DNA of 64,000 nucleotides from Epiperipatus broadwayi (Eukaryota; Onychophora; Udeonychophora; Euonychophora; Peripatidae): NCBI GenBank assembly GCA_028023455.1, contig JAQFVV010000443.1, forward strand, positions 514,448-578,447, in the 5' to 3' direction. A program made the translations under genes and the position numbers. Positions 35,978-49,274 of the stretch are shown in pieces (position 1 is the first letter of the stretch; each line of letters starts with the position of its first letter). A model generated the notes under the pieces. The model saw only the letters and a list, made by a program, of their open reading frames with translations, was not told the DNA's origin and made no database searches.

Positions 35978-36163
35978 CAGCATTTCTCAACCTGTGAGTC
36001 ATGCCCCCTTTGAGGGTTAAACAACCCTTTCACAGGAGTCACCTAACCATTGAAAAAGACATATTTTTGATTTATAACAATAGCAAAATTATAGGTTGGA
36101 GGTCACCACAACATAAGAAACTATATTAAAGAGTCATGGCATTAGGAAGGTTGAGAGCCACTG
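35978..36163. mobile_element. SPIN-like hAT MITE with perfect 8-bp target duplication
   Basis: The 186-bp unit starts cagcatttctcaacctgtga and ends, inverted, as cagtggctctcaaccttcct. Internally it reads, on the plus strand, tgagggttaaacaacccttt, cacaggagtcacctaac and ggaggtcaccacaacataag. I recognise this layout (CAGTGGTTCTCAACC ends, CCTTTCACAGGGGTCGCC, GTTGTGGTGACC, TTAATACAG segments) as the SPIN group of hAT transposons from memory of the family, not from a search. Both flanks are atccaaaa (35970-35977 and 36164-36171), the 8-bp duplication expected for hAT. C-to-T and G-to-A changes at former CpG sites suggest ageing after insertion. It has no coding capacity and needed a SPIN transposase in trans. 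Confidence 0.92.
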
Positions 36164-36179
36164 ATCCAAAAGATGTAGA

Positions 36180-36600
36180 AGTCCTATCAAACCAAGCTTA
36201 TAATTTTCAAATACTAAAAGATTATAACTTCTGAAATATGAATTATATTACAATATATGCCCATAAGCACATGTTGGAATAATTAAAATTGATCATACCA
36301 ACCTTATAATTTTGAAAAAATAAAAGCTTTTACATTCTAAAATATGAATTATATTACAATATATGCCGTAACCATATGTAATAAAGCATATTAATTTTAC
36401 TAGCTTATAAGTTCTAAAATATGAATTTAAAATACGTAAACAGAAATAATAAAGAAAAAAAATATAGACCCATATATTAATTAAAAAACCAAAACAAGCT
36501 TATAATTTTGAAATACTAAAAGCCTCTAAAATATGAATTTTATTAAAATATAGGCCTATAGCTACTGCAGCATATTAATTCTACAATTAATAATAAATCA
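36180..36600. repeat. Degenerate repeats of an agcttataattttgaaata unit
   Basis: Several copies of a roughly 100-130-bp unit built from (a)gcttataattttgaaatactaaaagc...tctaaaatatgaattatatta...atatatgcc occur in the left arm of the fold-back element. Inverted versions lie at 37270-37470. Spacing is irregular. Confidence 0.7.
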
Positions 36601-38879
36601 CATTTTATCTTAACATTAGTCAAAAGAGTAATTGTTTTGTGTAAAGAATATTAATTTTAAAATTTATAAAAAATTAATAAACAATTTTTTTCCTTACCAA
36701 AGCGAGTAATATTGTGTGCCTAATTTCTCTAATGCTGTTATTATCTGGCAGATGGATAAAAAGAATCTAAATGAGAGAGATTTATTCATAATATTTCTCA
36801 AGGATAATAATGCTATCTACTGACTGAAAATATTAGTGTTTATAATATCTGTTTTACATTTGAAATAATCAACAAATTAATTTTAATAGAAATTTGTCGA
36901 TTGTTTCAAATGTAAAACAGGTATTGGATTTTAAATAAGGTAAACACTAACCTTTTCAATGTCATTAGGTAGCATTATCATCTTTGAAAAATTTAATGAA
37001 TAAATCTCTCTCATTTAGATTCTTTTTATCCATCAGCCAGCAAATAATTACATGTGAGAAATTAAACTCACAATATTACTCACTTTGGTAAAAAAAAAAA
37101 GATTTATTATTTTTTTTATTAATTGTTAAATTAATATTCTTTACTTTAGTCAATTATTCTTTCAACTAATGTTAAGATAAAATGCGATTTATTATTAATT
37201 ATAAAATTAATATGCTTCAGTAGTTGTTTCTATGTTTATTCAATATTTATGTTATTTCAACATGTGATTATAGGCCTATGTTGTAATAAAATTCATATTT
37301 TAGAAGCTTTTAGTATTTTGAAATTATAAGGTTGGTTTGATCTATTTACATTTATTGAACATGTGGTTTTTAAAATTAATGTGTCCATTTTTTTTATATT
37401 TTTTCTGTTTAAGTACTTTAATTTCATATTTTAGAAATTATAAGCTTTTAGTATTTCAAAATTTATTCGTTGCTCCTATTTTTTATATATTAGTCATGTG
37501 ATTTGATCAAGCATAGTTGTATGAAATTTGCACTTTAATTTTTTAATTATTGATGTTAATTGTGATTTTGTAATGAATGGTTAGATTGTGATCATGAGTG
37601 GATTATTTGATATCATTTATTGCTTGGATGTGGCAGTGGTAGATTTGGACAGTCATTAGATTTCAAAATGGCCATGAGTGCATTCTAAATCAGCATGAAA
37701 TAATTTTAAATAAATAAAATTTAAATATATATTATAACCACTCAGAAAAATGTTTATGATATAGTAATTATAAAGCTATTTTGTTAAATCAAGTTAAATA
37801 AAACATTTTCTAAAAAGTTATAAAAGTCAATTAATTCTATATTTAGTTTAAAAAGTAGATGTTTTTTTTAACAATAATTAAAAGTGAAAATGGCATTTTA
37901 TGCAAAAGTAAGTAGAATGCTTGTAAACAGATCCATAAATTAAATTAAAGTGATTTAATTAAAAAGGTTGTTATTTCCACTCAAAGATAAAAACTTGTAA
38001 ATGTATATCGGGCAAATAAGCTTGGGCCACAGTGGATTATCTAGAGTTATCTATGCCCAGTAGATCAAAGGATCTATAAGATGAGTGATAGATCTGAATT
38101 TTACAGATAACTTAGCTCAAAATCATATAAATAGTGCTGGAAATTACATTTGAGCACTATTATTATTATGATAATTAATTCTTGTCTGCTTACAGGATTA
38201 TTCTGCCATTATTCTTCAATTATTATTTTGCTCACAGTATTCTCACAACACAAGAGTAGAAAAGCCATTCTCTGCTTCATTCTGTCAAACTGACAGAGGA
38301 CAATCTGAAAACCCATTGCTAAAACCTGAAAAAGAAGCTGTCAACAGATGAAGAAACCACCTGAACATGTTTCCAGTACATATTCACCTGAGATAAGTAA
38401 AAGTCTGATGTCCAGTGCCACAGAAGGAACCAACCACTAAAATAAGATGAAATCACTTCCAAATCATTCCAATAAAGTCTAAATCATTATTTAAATCTCC
38501 ATCCACCATAGAATAAGTATAACCTTTAAACTAATCTTTAGTTAAATATTATTTATCTCCTATCTAATAAAATATGTTAGTAAATAGTCATTTATTAATC
38601 TGTTTATGAGTAGATATGGCAAGAGATTATAGTTTGTTCTATTTATCATGCCACAATTTAGTTGGTGATAATTGTATAAGATTATTTTATAAAAGACTTG
38701 TTTTGAAATCATGTGTCATGCTATTAAATATTTATATGTTAATTAAGTCAGTTATTTCAATTTTAAAGAAAATATTAACATGTTAAATCAGCAAGTTATT
38801 AAATTATGAATGGAGTTCAGTCATGTGTGTAGACAAGCTAGATTAAGATTATATCAAATAGATGTTATTTTGAGTGAAC

Positions 38880-38965
38880 TATTCTTGCATTTTGAAGTAG
38901 GTAGTAGAGTATTCAACTTGGGATTGGGAAGTCCCAGGACTGATTCGATTACTTCTTATGAACTA
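38880..38965 (+). other. Degraded tRNA-like sequence
   Basis: The run gtagtagagtattcaacttg followed by gggaagtcccaggactgatt recalls the D-arm, anticodon loop (cttggga) and T-arm of tRNA-derived repeats. Arms are mismatched and the T-arm motif is split by extra bases, so it is not a working tRNA gene. Confidence 0.35.
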
Positions 38966-39358
38966 CAGAGCAATAAAGACATATGCCTTTTTTAAAAAGT
39001 TAATATTTACATTTACAACAACATATCACCTCACTTATATAATGATACATTGATTAAATGTCAAAAATATGAGGATTCTGTTAATAAATTGTATCATATA
39101 ATATTTTATATAAATATACTTGTAACATCTCGTCTATATTTTATAGTAACTCTAATAGCAAATAATTCCTTAAAAAATAGAATCATAATATATTAAAACA
39201 TATAAAATAAAATTCTAATATTAAATACAAACTTAAAAAATCACGTATCTATCATATTGAAGCAAAAGTTTAGCTTTGTTTATTATTTTTTGATTTAATT
39301 AATCTTTTGTTTTTTTTCTCATAACAGTTATGTTAGGCCTTGGTACACTTTAAATATT

Positions 39359-39385
39359 TAATTATCAGGATGATCCTGATAATTA
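39359..39385. repeat. Perfect 27-nt palindrome
   Basis: taattatcaggat and atcctgataatta are exact inverted 13-mers around a single G. It stands alone, with no T-run or flanking ORF to suggest a function. Confidence 0.8.
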
Positions 39386-42300
39386 AAATAAACTATGTTA
39401 TGTATGTGTGTGTATATGAGCAGTTAGTATTTGTTTATCCTTTTCAGTAAAATTATTTTCCTTAAAAAAAAAAAAAAACAACTATAAAATTTTATTAAAA
39501 TATTGGGAATATATTTGTGTAAAGTATTCATGATGCAATTTGTTAAACAAGTTTTATGAGAATGGGTGTTATGTTTTTGATATTTGACATATGTAAATGT
39601 ATTTATGCAAGAATTTTTTTTCCTTTTCTGTGCAACTGGAAGAGATGTTGCAGTTTATTCTAAGCAGAATCAGACGAAAGATATTTGATACCAGAGTGAT
39701 AAAAGATTGATAGTAATAATAATTATAGATATGTAATATTTTTCTATTTTTTTGGATAAAAAAAGAATATGAGATAAAAGCGATTAACGCAAATAAAAGG
39801 TAATAAATAATCTGGATTACTAGCACTATCTTTGAGGTTATGGAGAGTTTACATGCAGATAGTCTAAAAATTTATCATCTTTAGGAAATTTATTTTTAAT
39901 AAAAGAAAATAATTAGACGAATTTGTTAAATGTTTAAAAAATGTATAATAATATTTCTGGATACCTCAGATCAAGAGCAATATGAAATAGAAAAAAATGT
40001 AATCAATCCAAAAAAATGTAGAAATTAAATCCAGGTGGACTTTAGAATACCAAAACAATCTCATCCATTAAACAAAAGATTAAAATGCAATAAGACATAA
40101 AACAAGTATTGAATGTAAGTAAACATAAAAAAGAAAGTTGTTATACAATATCAGTATAATTTATTATAGTGATCACAGGAAGTATATTACCTTTGGACCA
40201 AAGTTGTTATAAGACAAGCATAAATGATATAACACAGTTCAGTATAATATTAATTAGTCTGGATTGCAGAATTGTAATAGTGATGAATAATTCTGATTCT
40301 GTAAAGGTTGAAGGGATTTGACATGTCAATTGAATTAAGTGATTGGCTTTAATTTGTCATTATGAAGAATAAAGATGAAAGCCTGTGCTTTCATAAAATT
40401 AATGCAATACTTACATTTTTGAAACTAGAGAACAGTTTTATTATAATGTAGATGATGATTTTAGCATCTTATCTACCTGACTTACAATTCTATTGAGTAT
40501 ACAAAACATATATTTAAAAAGATTACTATTAGAAAGTATACACTTATAAATTTAATATGACAATGAATATCAATAACTGGTACTTCAAATAACATGTGTG
40601 CTTGAGATGGATTATAGGGTCAGCAACATTTGAGCTAAAATGCATTGTAATTAATCACATTTAAATTCATAGCTTTTAAACATAGAAGAAATTATTGCTT
40701 AACCATGCCATTGTAAATAAAACTATTGTTTTCTTTTCTCATCTCACAAATGGATGTTTTTGTGCAATCAAACTTAAAATTATAAAGAACATGATTAAAA
40801 GCATCTTGATATTTTATGAATTATGCTATGCTGTTTAGATTTATTAGTTAAAGAGATAAATGTGGTATTGGTAAAAAATTTATGAAGTAAGGGCATCAAG
40901 TTTTTGCTTTTTAGGATCCCAATAGCAATAATAAGCTTTAGTACCTCTAATCTTATGTTAATTGTTCAATTCATAGTCAGGAAAAGTCATCAAGAGAATT
41001 TATATAAACTTCCTCTTCTGTATTAACATACCACTCCTAAACAACTATAATAATGCATTAGAAGTACAATTTTTCATATCTTTCTTATTCTGATAAGTTA
41101 TTCTGCTCTTAGTAATTTTTTAAAATCATATGAACTTAGCATGTGGAAACATCTAACATAATAGAGATTGCAAACTTTGCAGATTTTCTAATGATTACTA
41201 TTGCCACAGTCCTAAAAAAAAAAGAGATGTTATTGAAACATTAACAAACATTTTGAGATATAAAATTCATTAACCTACTGATTATTATTATTATTATTAT
41301 TATTATGATTTGCACAAATGACCTTTATTTTGTTTTTCACATGGAAAAAAGTTCTCAAAGAGTATTTTTATAAATATGTAAATAAGATTTAATAACATAC
41401 AACATATATATTAATATGCTATAAGAGAACCCTTATTAATTATGTGTGGAATAAAATAAAATTTATAATTTAAATCACATAAATCATCACGCATTTAATG
41501 TTTATTACCCAACAGCACTATTACATTTATTTTAATTTATAATCAGGCATTTCGCAAGTCCTCTAGAATTTAACTTTTTCAAATAAATGCTGATTTCTGT
41601 AATGCAAATTACAGATTTGATTTTATATTGCTCATATCTAAAATGATTACCTATATACATATAGGGATAATCATAGTAACCTATCAGTGATACATTAAGT
41701 AAATAAATAATCACATAGTTGTGATTAATCACATCATTTAGCATGCGGTGCAAAAATACATTTATAAATTAAATCACACAAATCATACAATCTATAACTA
41801 GATATTTCTGATGTTTTTGCAGCTTAAATTATTTAAATAAATAATGATTTTTGTGATGTAAATTGTAATTTTGGCATTGTGATACCCACCTTGTCTATAA
41901 TAATTAATATATGAAACATATATCAAACTTAATTTAAATAATTGTATGAATATTTACAAAACTTCAATAAATTTAGTCAATGACAGGTAAATTTGAAATG
42001 AATGGAAAATTATGTAAGGCAATATATATAAAGTTGTATAATACATGTATTTACTTCTTTTGTATATTGTTATATCATATAGTCAATTTTTAAAAAAAGA
42101 TATATTGGATTTCTATATGAAAGTCTTGTTCTATTTTAGTACTGTTTTGTAATTGTTATTGTTGTTGTTTTACTTCTATTAAGGAAAACTAGATGGTGTT
42201 ATATATGTAATAATTCATTAATGTATTAATAAATTATTAACATTTGAAAAGGACCTTAAACTATGTGCTGAAAAAGTCTTTTTATGTATGATTAATATAT

Positions 42301-43741
42301 ATTGATATTAGCTGTTTATATTATGTTTTTTGTTGTTATTGTAATTTCCTTATAAAATAGCAAAATTATTTATATTAATGTAAGCATTTAATTATTTATA
42401 TTTATTTTATCAGTCTATAATTTAAATGCAAAAGTTCATTCAAAATACTAATGATTTTTTGATTTATTGTCTTTGTAATAAAGCAGTTAAAAGTATTTTA
42501 TGTTTGAAGTCAATCATAATCATTTAGAAATATATTTATATCTTTAAATAATTGCAATGATTTAAAACTCTAAAAAAAAAAAAAAAAAATTAAGGCAAAA
42601 ATGCCATTTTTTAAACATCATTTGACATTATAAGCAACTAAATTAAAAACAAAAGTTTTAATAATATAAAATATTACATTAACTACAATTACTCATAATT
42701 AAACTTTTCTTTACTAAAACACCAAAAATTAAATATCTTTTTAAAACACAGATTACATATGCTAATTACTAATTTAAGGAATTTTTAATTAAAGATAAAT
42801 TTTTCTAAAAAAAAATAGTTTTTTTTTTTTTTAACTACTTAAAGATTTTAAAAAAATATTTTTAGATCTCTCTGCATAATTGTGAAACATTGTAATCATT
42901 CTTAAAAAAAAATTAGAAAAAAATTATTTAAAAAATAAAAATAAATTTCATTTTTATTTAACATTTGCATAATTTAAAATTTAGTAAATATAAAAACTAA
43001 AATAAGTCATTCTGAAAGTGGCAGATTGATATTGTTTTAATTCATTCTAAATTTTATTTAGATTTTGCAAACATCTAAGACAGAACAAATATAAGATCAT
43101 TAATAGTGATTTTGTCTTCTTGCAATCAATACTGCTCAAACAAAGACTAAATAATCAAATCTGATCATAATCTGGAGGTTTTGACTTACTGAACAATCAT
43201 GAAAGTAATCTATAAAATAAATGTTGTTACAGTAAAAGAATATGTGATACTTTAATTTAAATATAGATATATAAAATAAAGAAATAAAGCTAAGAAAGGT
43301 TTTTAGCAACAAATTATTTATTAGAAAACTTTTTTCAGAAATATTTTATTACCATCTTCAGTGAAATACACACAGTTACATAACATTTTCCATATATTTA
43401 CTGACAATGAAAAGATGTTATTAAATGGAAATTTTGTGTTATAATCTAATTCCAGTTAAAATGTAACCAACACAATGACCAATTGAAAAACAGTTATGCA
43501 AAGTTGAAACTACATTATTTAGTACTAAATTATATTATATTGTCTATTTAATCTTTCTGCATTTCAGCCTTCTTCCATCATCCCCTAGTGGCAATTTGAA
43601 TTAAAAGTTTAATATTTTAATTTTAATATTAAACCATTATTCAATATTTTCAATTAATAAATTAAGCCTGGTTTGTTAGAAATGACTTTACAAATAAAAA
43701 ACATTCTAAAAAAATAATATTTTAGCTTTCCATATATATAT

Positions 43742-46700
43742 TGAAATGGTCAGTTTCATCCATCTACCCGTTTCACTTATTTTACGCACACTCTATCTAT
43801 ATGCCAGGTTTAAACCCTCTCAGAGTACCCATGTGAATAATGTTAAATTATTATATATGCAGAATCACACACACACATATATATATATGTGAGTGATATA
43901 TCTGTGGTTTAATAGTATATGTGTAGATTACAGATATATTCATTTTATAAACATTTCTGATTTAAGAAATATTTTATTTTAGATTATTGTTATGTTAACA
44001 GTATATATATATATATTCATTTTATAAATATTTCTGGTTTAAGAAATATTTTAGTTAAATTATTTAGCAACTTTATTGATGTATTATTGAAATTGATGTA
44101 TTATTGAAATCGCGTACATATATTTCCTGTTATTCTGCATTTATTCTGCCACCTATGGTTATAAAATGTCTTCTACTAATTGTGAAGGTAATGTTGTCAA
44201 AATAACATTTGATTTTGTAAACAGATTTTAAAGTAGTGCATTTGGTCCTAAAATAATCCTAAAATAGCATGGACGTTATTTGGTAAATATAAAATGTTAA
44301 CAACAAAATAGACAGGAAAACAAAATCTAAATTTCTTTGTTATAACTAAAATTGTTTTTCTAAAATAAATAAGTGTGTTTTTCTACCGGTTGTAATTATT
44401 AAATGTTTTACTAAAATAATTAAATGGACTTTTCAGCTACATTCAAGCTCGTAAAAATTAACAGGTGGACAGAGTTTAAAAAGTATAAATACTTAAAGTT
44501 TTATTATCAAGAAAGATGATATATATATTAAGTGAACTGTAAACCGAATCCACGTCAGTTTCACCTTAAAATATTTGAGTAGTACGGTGACATTTCACCG
44601 CCTCTCCTCACGGTGAATGGAAGACTTTGGTCCAATGATACCTAATGCCGTAACCAGCAAAAGTAGCCTGTGGAAAATCTCTATTAACTGTGCATGATCG
44701 TCAAAAGTGTCATCTTAATATCCTTCCAAGTGCTTCAAAACTACCTGCAATGGAAACAACTAAATGGTAAATTTTTCTCAGAGCTCTGTTTATAAACTGT
44801 GACTTTCATTTCTTTCTTTTAAAAGCGAGATATTCATTAAATCTGCCTTTCCCAAACACCTTTACTAAAATCTACAAAGAAGATTTAAATGCTAAATCTT
44901 ACCTGATTGTAAAATGCTAAATCTTGTCTGATTATCAAACTCGAATTCTCTTTTATAATGTAAAACTTGAATTCTCCTTTAAAATGTAAAACTCCTAATA
45001 ATCTACTTTAAATGTATAATTTTCTGCGGTCTTTTTATGCCTATTGCTAAATCTATTCAATTTATTCTATGATTTTATCATTTTAATATTATATGTGTTT
45101 AATATGCCAAATGACTCAAAACCGCAAGTATTTATAAATATAATTTTAGCTTATAGATTTGCGAAGCTAATTTCAAATCTTCGCTATAATTTAATATTAA
45201 ATAATTGAATTATTATTCTTCATTCTCACTCGCTGTTTCGAGATCATATTATTTTACTGATTAAGTTTCGGGTATTAATATTACAATAATCAGTTATCTA
45301 GTTATTATTTGTAGTTTGCTTAATTCTAGTTAATTATAGTTAACTATAGTTATTCTGACTATTTATATATGCAACTCGCACATCATCGGAACTAGCCACA
45401 GAAATATTCTCAAAGCATATTTTAATGTTTTATTTGTAATTACCCCGCAAATATGCTTTGCCCTCCTTAGATTTATATATGTTGAGACGCGGGTAATAAT
45501 ATTAAACTAGGTTACTAATTAATTTAGTCCCTAAATAGTATATTTAAAATACTAAAATTGAGAACTGGATTGTATAGATATGCAAATAGACACTATCTAA
45601 TTTTAATGCATGGTAATATAATGTTACGCATTTGCATTATATATGTATAAGTTGCGGATGTGTCCTTACAAAGTACTCAATGTACGCTTATCAGCTTGCT
45701 GCATGATTCTCGATCATGTGCTGGTGGAGGTCACTCTCATTCACTTTAGTTCAGGTTCAAGCACACTTTTAGAACTAGGGCACAAGGACCTAGATGATTC
45801 ATAATACTTATCCAACTACCTGAACTACTAATGTTCTTATTCGTGGCAAGTTGAGCGGACTTAGGGCAAACCGTGTCTTTGGAGACTGAAGCCCGTGAAT
45901 AATGACCCATTTGCACCTTTTTGCTTAATTAATATTTTAATATGTGCCATAGAGGATATAGGTAAACCTATCATAAACCAGTTTTCTCTCCTTTTTATAT
46001 TAAATGCTTATCTAGTATTAGTGTATGTCCTAATCTAGGTTAACATGCTAACCTGTGTATCTCTGAGCCTAATTACATGCTCAATTTAACTTTGTATTAC
46101 AGATGCCATAGGAGCGCTATGATAGTTAGTTATGTAACTTTGGCTATAAAGTTCCGCATGATCTAGCAGACTACAAAAGCGCTAGAAATTTGGCATATTA
46201 ATTAATATAGGCATGACATTCCAATACCGCACTACACATTATTAAACGCTTATAATGAGATATATAACACGAGTCTCAGCAGTTATCTAATGCCTGCGAG
46301 CGTTATATCTCATGTTTCCATCATATAATTTGGTATGTTTTGATTTATTGTTTGCTATTGTTTTATTAAATTAATACTATTTAAAATTATAACTTGTTTG
46401 CATATTTTATTGTCCGTGAATTCATTTTATCCCACTCTATATTTAATTGCACATACACCATTTCATATATATGTAGATCAGTCTGTTAAGTTCTATAATT
46501 AATTACTTAGCCATATGTGTATATGTCTGACCAAATCAGTGATAAATTAGTTAAATTATGAGTCTCTTGTTCTACTGGGAGTGGCTGCCGGACTGAGGGT
46601 AAATTGATTGTCTGTGTATGTTGAGGAAGGTCATCCATAGGGTATTAAATCATTGAGCAGAGGTGAAAGGATTGAATGTTGGTCGGATTCTGGATCACAG

Positions 46701-46780
46701 CATCCGGATTCGATCAGCTTTAGTGTATTTAGCCTATGTTCTAGATTTTGTTATGTGGAGGGACAATTCTTACTGTTATA
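43742..46780 (+). repeat. 5' LTR, ~3.04 kb
   Basis: It begins TGAAATGGTCAG and ends CTTACTGTTATA. It is very similar to the right copy along its whole length, with scattered substitutions and indels: it keeps about 28-bp segments missing on the right near 45750 and 46275, and has an extra attgatgtattattgaaa copy near 44080. Its last base pair has changed from CA to TA. It is CpG-richer than the surroundings. No ORF of note exists inside. Confidence 0.88.
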
Positions 46781-48360
46781 TAGGTTTTTTTCTCTGGGTT
46801 CTGATTGCCCAACTTGGGCAGTTACTTAGTTACACGAACCTGAGCAAACCATGAATGAATCTGGCACAAGAGAGGGAAAATGCATATGTAAATGTTTTTT
46901 TCTCCGGTTTCTGGCATACCAACTAGGGCTTTCAAATATAAACTTGCATACCTGAGAGGGGACATTGACATGGGTGTGTTCCCATATCACTTATTGTATG
47001 TGTGCAATTTTTTTTTTCTGAGTTCTATCCAAACGTGAGTCTATTCAATTACTCCTACGGCCCACAACTGAAAACACATTGGCTGTATACATGTGTATGT
47101 GAATTTTTTCTTCCTGAACCGAATATACATAGAGAGAAGAGATGTGCGTATATGTGTGTATAATTTTTTTTGTCCGAGTTCTGACGCCATAAATTAAGAA
47201 CTTCGGATAGTATTCCCACACTCCCTTTTGATTGATATATGTATAAATTTTTTTCTCTCCAGGTCCTACGATTTCAATTGTATAATCACTCATATACCCT
47301 GAGTAAAAGATTTTTCCCAAGTTCTAGCTTCAAAAAAAAAAAAAAAAAAAGAGTAAAAGTTTTTTTTTTTGTTTTCTCAAAATATATATATTAATTTTTT
47401 TTTTTGCTCGATTCGTTAATTATTTCCATAACACTAAATTGAATGCGTATGAGTGGAAAATATATATATAGGTATTAGTTGTTTTTTTTCCACTACCTTG
47501 AATCGAATATATGTGGAAGTAAGAAATGTATATTTGTACAATTTTTCTCTTGGATTATAAACGCCCAGATGTTAGATTTCGGTAATTGTTTTACACGACC
47601 GTTAATTGAATGCATGTGGACAGAGAGAAAAGATAAGAAGGGGATATATATATATATGTACTAAATTTTTTTTCCAAAAAATATATTTATTGATTTTTTT
47701 CCCGAGTTTTTAACGCAACAATATGGATTTTATAATGTAAACACGCACATACCTAAATGATAATTTCGCTTTAAATTAAAAAAAAGTAAAACAGAAAAGA
47801 GTTTTTTTTTTTTTTATAAGATATATAAAGTTTTTTATATATGTGATATAATTTTTTTTAAACATGATTCCAGATATCCAAGCATGAGGTCCTCAATCTA
47901 GTTCACACACTGAATAGGCGTGTATGTGTATGCATATTATTGACTACTTAACGCATGTAGAATTTTTCGTCCAGGTTTGAATACTTTGTTGGGAAATAGT
48001 AATTTGTTTTATACACTGAGTTGGTCCATATCTTCACACTCTGTGTCAATAATTGTATATATATATATGAAAATTTTCCAGATTTTTTTAATATGCCATA
48101 ACTTCTGTTATCAAGATATGTTATATGTATGTTTATAATATATTGATGTGGGATAAAACATGTAACAATAAAAATGTTTTTTTTTGTTTGGGTTCAAACT
48201 TTGTCAAATCGTAAATCCTTTAGTCACAGGTTCAACTTATGAAATAGTATGTGGATGTAAAATATTTTTCTTCCATACTATATATATGTAAAATATTTTC
48301 TTGTTGGCATGTACTGGAGAGTTTCTAATGATTTTTTTTTCTTTTGCTGGCACAGAGTAG
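46781..48360 (+). repeat. Leader of tandem ~110-bp units, each with a PBS-like motif
   Basis: Directly after the 5' LTR a unit recurs with a spacing of about 80-150 bp. It consists of a T-run, ctc, then a motif close to gggttctgacgcccaacttg, then tacac...acctgag, then agagag...tatatgtata. Motif positions include 46799, 46910, 47023, 47179, 47263, 47322, 47555 and 47700, with weaker ones at 47111, 47420, 47860 and 47970. The first lies 18 bp from the LTR edge, where a primer-binding site would be. The consensus resembles the tRNA-Lys primer site TGGCGCCCAAC, an assignment made from memory. Decay increases away from the LTR. Confidence 0.7.
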
Positions 48361-49170
48361 ATATATACACATAGGGCGATTGAAGTGAAATACTTCATTA
48401 TTATTAGAGTGGTCTAATACACAATTAAAATTTTTTTTAGTATATGATGTGCATAAGCTTAAGGTTACTTGCTCACTGATGGCTGGCGCTCAAAGAAGAC
48501 TATATGTCTCTCATAATAAATGTTGTCATCAGGAGTGAGAAAAGCATATTAATAATAAAAGAAATCCAATGTTTTTTTTTTGGTAATATTTTAGAGAGTT
48601 GGATACGGACAATGAAACGAGTTGGGCAAGATCAATAAACTATATTGTTGTATGGGTCCTCAAATAAAGTTAAAACTGGCATAGTAATAATAATAATATT
48701 AAACACAATAATAAATCTGTATAATTTTTTTTTATTAGTAGAAACGATTGCAGTTGAGTTAAAAAAGAAACAGGCACTTGGTAAGAATTAATTTTATTTT
48801 ACTAAATATTGATTCATGAATTTTATATAGCTTATATTTTAAAATTTCTGGTATTGTAATTTATGAAGCTTATATTTTCAAATTTCTGGTATTATAATTT
48901 ATGAATTCTATATAGCTTATATTTTCAAATTTCTAATATTATAGTTTATGAACCATATATATGTTAGGCAGGAAAATTTAATAACCATATTGGGCATAGC
49001 TATTGTAATTTGACTAAATTATTTTATAAGTTAAGTATGACCCTATTCATAATGGAGATAGAGTAAGCTAGAGTGGGCTGAGATTATTAGAGAGGGGGAC
49101 AAGAGGTGAAGCCATTTCTGGAGGGGAGAGTGGTGATAAGCCATATTTATATAATAATTTTAAAAACTTT
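48361..49170 (+). other. Spacer between leader and gag-like region
   Basis: The spacer is AT-rich with a ~50-bp unit repeated three times at 48811-48955 (cttatattttcaaatttctggtatta and variants). No coding signal is present. Confidence 0.6.
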
Positions 49171-49274
49171 TTATCATAATAGCCAAAGGGTTGATAGACA
49201 ATGTAGCCATAGTAATTAAATATTGTAAAATGAAAGAATGGATATTGGTACTGAGAAAAAGATAGAAGACTCCA

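Larger units (their letters stand above)
35685..37702. mobile_element. 2-kb fold-back element with arms of ~0.8-1 kb
   Basis: Outer ends gctgctttagagtgttctca (35687) and tgagtgcattctaaatcagc are inverted copies. The same holds inward: cattttgaaatctaa / ttagatttcaaaatg, ccactgccacattcaa / ttggatgtggcagtgg, gcttataattttgaaatact / agtattttgaaattataagg, gaatctaaatgagagagattt / aaatctctctcatttagattc. The centre is near 36880. The left end also folds on itself (35690-35875). The left arm contains repeated copies of an agcttataatttt...aaatatgaatt unit and a SPIN-like insertion, which explains why it is longer. No ORF is present. It resembles Foldback/TIR-repeat-type non-autonomous DNA elements, but the transposase family is unknown. 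Confidence 0.85.
37703..43741. other. 6 kb of AT-rich DNA with minor features
   Basis: No gene or full repeat element is seen. Minor points: a less AT-rich patch at 38180-38480, containing no recognised domain; a tRNA-like relic at 38880-38965; a 27-nt palindrome at 39359-39385; an ATT microsatellite at 41281-41306; and long A/T runs near 42570-42960. The 73- to 85-codon frames here look random. Confidence 0.4.

Noticed and set aside
36180-36600. CRISPR-like array of spaced repeats
   Set aside because: The units are degenerate, irregularly spaced, part of a fold-back arm and in a eukaryotic genome.
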